The position numbers were made by a program, and so were the translations under genes. From an uncultured Bdellovibrionales bacterium (GTDB taxonomy: Bacteria; Bdellovibrionota; FAC87; UBA2466): 25,945 nt of DNA. Of the stretch, positions 24,085 through 25,945 are shown in pieces. The stretch's first letter is position 1. Every line of letters begins with the position of its first letter. The stretch lies in contig CALCZU010000022.1 of the NCBI GenBank assembly GCA_937903155.1, forward strand, positions 1 through 25,945, written 5' to 3'. The notes beneath the pieces are model-generated. The model did not search any database, was not told the origin of the DNA, and worked only from the letters and a program-made list of their open reading frames with translations.

Positions 24085-24128
24085 TTTTTTACAACCCGCA
24101 TCAGAAACTTTCGTTGCCTAACCTTATA

Positions 24129-24157
24129 TTGCCTATTTCAGCTAGTTTTGCTATATA
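24129..24157 (+). promoter_or_regulatory. Sigma-70-like promoter for the SDR operon
   Basis: TTGCCT (24129-24134) and TATATA (24152-24157) are 17 bases apart, and TTTTGC precedes the -10. Transcription should start near 24164. This places the GTG at 24076, and even the ATG at 24157, upstream of the mRNA start. Confidence 0.5.
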
Positions 24158-24921
24158 TGACGCATCGTTTCATTCATTGTTTAAAGAGTGGGGTTCCTCT
24201 GAACGAGAATTCAATTAAAACTGATAAAAATCAGCTAGTTGCCTTGGTGACCGGTGCGGCACGCGGAATCGGTAAGGCCGTCGCAGACGAGCTTCGCGAA
24301 CGAGGGGTTACCGTTATTGGGACCTCCCGATTGGGGAATTCGAGTCCCATCCAAGAGCACACACCCGCGGGCCCCGATCCGGTTCAGCTTGATGTGCGAA
24401 ACGAAGCCCAGGTGCTCGAAACGTTTAAATATGTCACGAAGGTTTACGGGCGCATTGATATTTTAGTGAACAATTCAGGCGTAGGAACCTTTTGCCCCAT
24501 CACCGAAACTTCCCTCGAAGCGTTTAAAGAAATGATCGATACCAATCTGACGGGAGCCTTCCTTTGCTCTCGCGAAGCAATGAAATTAATGAAAGCCAGA
24601 GCTGGAGGCCGAATTATCAACATCGGCTCCATCGCCGACCATTCAGCACTCTCTGGCAATGGCGGATATTCTGCCTCAAAATTCGGACTCCGCGGGTTAA
24701 ACGGAGTTATCAACGAAGAGGGCAAACTTTCTCAAATCCGCGCGACGCTTGTTTCGTTAGGCGCGACATACACAGAGATCTGGAAATCACGTCCCGAGTT
24801 CTCCGAAAAAGACATGCTTTCTGTTTCAGAGGTTGCTCAGTTGATTAGCGATATAGCCGTCAAACCGTTAAGCATGCGAATCGACGAAGTCAGACTTTCT
24901 CCTTCCAAAGGAATTTTATGA
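24157..24921 (+). CDS. Short-chain dehydrogenase/reductase, start uncertain
   Basis: A classical SDR with the cofactor motif TGAARGIG, the NNSG motif (usually NNAG), the catalytic Ser in NIGSIAD, and YSASK with the catalytic Tyr and Lys, so the tetrad N-S-Y-K is present. It should oxidise or reduce a hydroxyl/carbonyl group with NAD(P)(H) in the cytoplasm. The C-terminal part (LVSLGATYTEIW, then MRIDEVRLSPSKG) lacks the usual PG of the P-G-x-x-x-T motif. Start choice is difficult: the frame is open from GTG 24076, but a promoter overlaps ATG 24157, and the only later candidates are a CTG (24199) behind GTGGGG and an ATT (24214). The gene overlaps the next SDR by ATGA. Confidence 0.82.
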   Translation: MTHRFIHCLKSGVPLNENSIKTDKNQLVALVTGAARGIGKAVADELRERGVTVIGTSRLGNSSPIQEHTPAGPDPVQLDVRNEAQVLETFKYVTKVYGRIDILVNNSGVGTFCPITETSLEAFKEMIDTNLTGAFLCSREAMKLMKARAGGRIINIGSIADHSALSGNGGYSASKFGLRGLNGVINEEGKLSQIRATLVSLGATYTEIWKSRPEFSEKDMLSVSEVAQLISDIAVKPLSMRIDEVRLSPSKGIL

Positions 24922-25673
24922 AGAAAAAATCTCAAGTCGCCGTGGTCACAGGCGCAGGCCAAGGAATCGGCGCTGCGATTGCAAAAGCTTTAATTAAAAA
25001 TGGATACACGGTTGCAGCATTAGACATCGATCTTAAGAAAGCTCAGTCCATCGTCAAATCGTCCCGAAATTCTTCTAAAGCGTATCCATGCGATGTTTCC
25101 GATTCCGAAACCGTCGCGGCCACTTTAAAACAGATTCAAAAAGATCTTGGGGAAGTCTCTGTACTCATCAATAACGCCGGAGTGGGCGGTCCTTTCCATC
25201 TCTTAAATGAAGTCAGCGACTCCGAGTGGGAATGGATTTTCAAAACGAACGTCAAAAGTGTCTTTAATTTTTGCCGCGTTCTCCTCCCCCAAATGAAAAA
25301 GAAAAACTTCGGTCGAATTGTGAATATCGCTTCGATTCAAGGACTTCTGGGAGCTTCTCGATCCTCTACGTATGTTGCCACAAAACATGCAATGATTGGC
25401 TACACACGCTCCATTGCGAGTGAGTGGGGAGCCTACGGAATTACCTGCAACGCTATTTGCCCCGGTTACGTCGATACGCAAATGGGAATTCAAAGCAAGT
25501 CGGTTCAAGACCACCGCAAAAAAGTTTTATTACGAACCCCTAGCCGCAGCATCGCGACGCCGGATCAAATCGCTTTTCAAGTTTTAAACTTTCTTTCCAC
25601 GGAATCTGCTTATCTCAATGGATCGATTGTCGTTGCAGACGGTGGAATCACTGCGGACGTAGGAATCAGCTAA
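24918..25673 (+). CDS. Short-chain dehydrogenase/reductase (FabG-like)
   Basis: A 251-residue classical SDR: TGAGQGIG cofactor loop near residue 12, acidic ALDID after strand 2 (suggesting NAD preference), NNAG, ASIQG with the catalytic Ser, YVATK with the catalytic Tyr and Lys, then NAICPGYVDTQM and a C-terminal GSIVVADGGITADVG typical of FabG/3-hydroxybutyrate dehydrogenase-like enzymes. It probably works on a 3-oxo/3-hydroxy acyl or sugar substrate; which one cannot be told. The start ATG overlaps the stop of the first SDR (ATGA), so both are translationally coupled. The next gene starts 1 base after its stop. Confidence 0.92.
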   Translation: MKKKSQVAVVTGAGQGIGAAIAKALIKNGYTVAALDIDLKKAQSIVKSSRNSSKAYPCDVSDSETVAATLKQIQKDLGEVSVLINNAGVGGPFHLLNEVSDSEWEWIFKTNVKSVFNFCRVLLPQMKKKNFGRIVNIASIQGLLGASRSSTYVATKHAMIGYTRSIASEWGAYGITCNAICPGYVDTQMGIQSKSVQDHRKKVLLRTPSRSIATPDQIAFQVLNFLSTESAYLNGSIVVADGGITADVGIS

Positions 25674-25674
25674 A

Positions 25675-25945
25675 ATGATTAAAATTTATTCTCTCATTTT
25701 AATTTTGTCGGTGGCTTTTTCAGCAGAGTCTAGCAGCAGAGACGAAAAAAACGTCTCTACTTTAACCCTTTATCGAGTCGACGGAAGCAAAGTGATCGAA
25801 AAGAAAATGTCTTACGATAAATTTTCAGCCAAAGATTCCTTAAAAATCGTGAGCCCTCACACTCCGAAAAACCCTCAAAAGCTAAACCAGCATTGGAAAG
25901 GAAAGTCCGTTCTTTCGTTGCTGAATGAAAATCATTTTCCCATCA
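25675..25945 (+). CDS. Exported protein, 3' end outside the window
   Basis: An open frame from ATG 25675 runs to the window edge (90 complete codons). It begins with a signal peptide (MIKIYSLILILSVAFSAES) followed by a Ser/Asp/Lys-rich stretch, LTLYRVDGSKVIEKK and KGKSVLSLLNENHFP. The start lies 1 base after the FabG-like SDR stop, so it belongs to that operon. The visible part is not enough to name a family; a periplasmic protein working with the SDR pathway or its product is only a guess. Confidence 0.75.
   Translation, partial: MIKIYSLILILSVAFSAESSSRDEKNVSTLTLYRVDGSKVIEKKMSYDKFSAKDSLKIVSPHTPKNPQKLNQHWKGKSVLSLLNENHFPI

Noticed and set aside
1..25945. CRISPR arrays, tRNA or rRNA genes, and transposase genes
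   Set aside because: No regularly spaced repeats, no cloverleaf-like or rRNA-like stretch, and no transposase or integrase motifs were seen on either strand; a covariance-model scan would be needed to exclude small RNAs.

Overview
The window looks like chromosome from a member of the Bdellovibrionota (a Bdellovibrio-like or related predatory/gliding lineage). Clues: an AgmX/PglI-type C-terminal domain fused to an FHA domain and set in a run of TPR and outer-membrane proteins; a TIGR02147-like DNA-binding domain; many Sec-exported proteins of unknown function; and moderate G+C. This assignment comes from recognising protein families by eye, not from a search.

Left part (1-6500, + strand): a tandem GT2 glycosyltransferase that enters from the left edge; a tightly packed trio (small lipoprotein, DEDDh exonuclease, LPG-synthase/flippase-like membrane protein) joined by short overlaps; then a TPR protein whose C-terminus carries two apparent DNA-binding domains. 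It has its own sigma-70-like promoter only a few bases before its start codon.

Middle part (6600-14900, + strand): a solitary TIGR02147-like HTH protein; a secreted protein with an Asn-Pro repeat and a strong terminator behind it; two neighbouring exported Ntn-hydrolases of the C45/acyltransferase type, the second with an alpha-helical C-terminal extension; a secreted protein whose start codon lies in the loop of a G6/C6 hairpin; and a bacterial OPT-family transporter. A palindrome-rich spacer of about 300 bases follows, holding a large REP/MITE-like inverted repeat, a bidirectional terminator and two more hairpins.

Right part (23959 down to 15098, - strand): a six-gene operon in the order outer-membrane beta-barrel, TPR protein, large TPR protein, TPR (lipo)protein, small secreted protein, and FHA-linker-TM-TonB-like protein. 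The content matches the envelope-spanning Glt complex of the Myxococcus Agl-Glt gliding machinery. The FHA protein would link the cytoplasm to the periplasm; the TPR proteins and the barrel would complete the path to the outer membrane. The AglRQS-type motor genes are not in the window. This operon is the strongest candidate for a distinctive biological system here, and its small secreted protein is the least explained part.

Far right (24049-25945): a divergent promoter region with a near-perfect palindrome, then a + strand operon of two short-chain dehydrogenases and the start of an exported protein that runs off the window.
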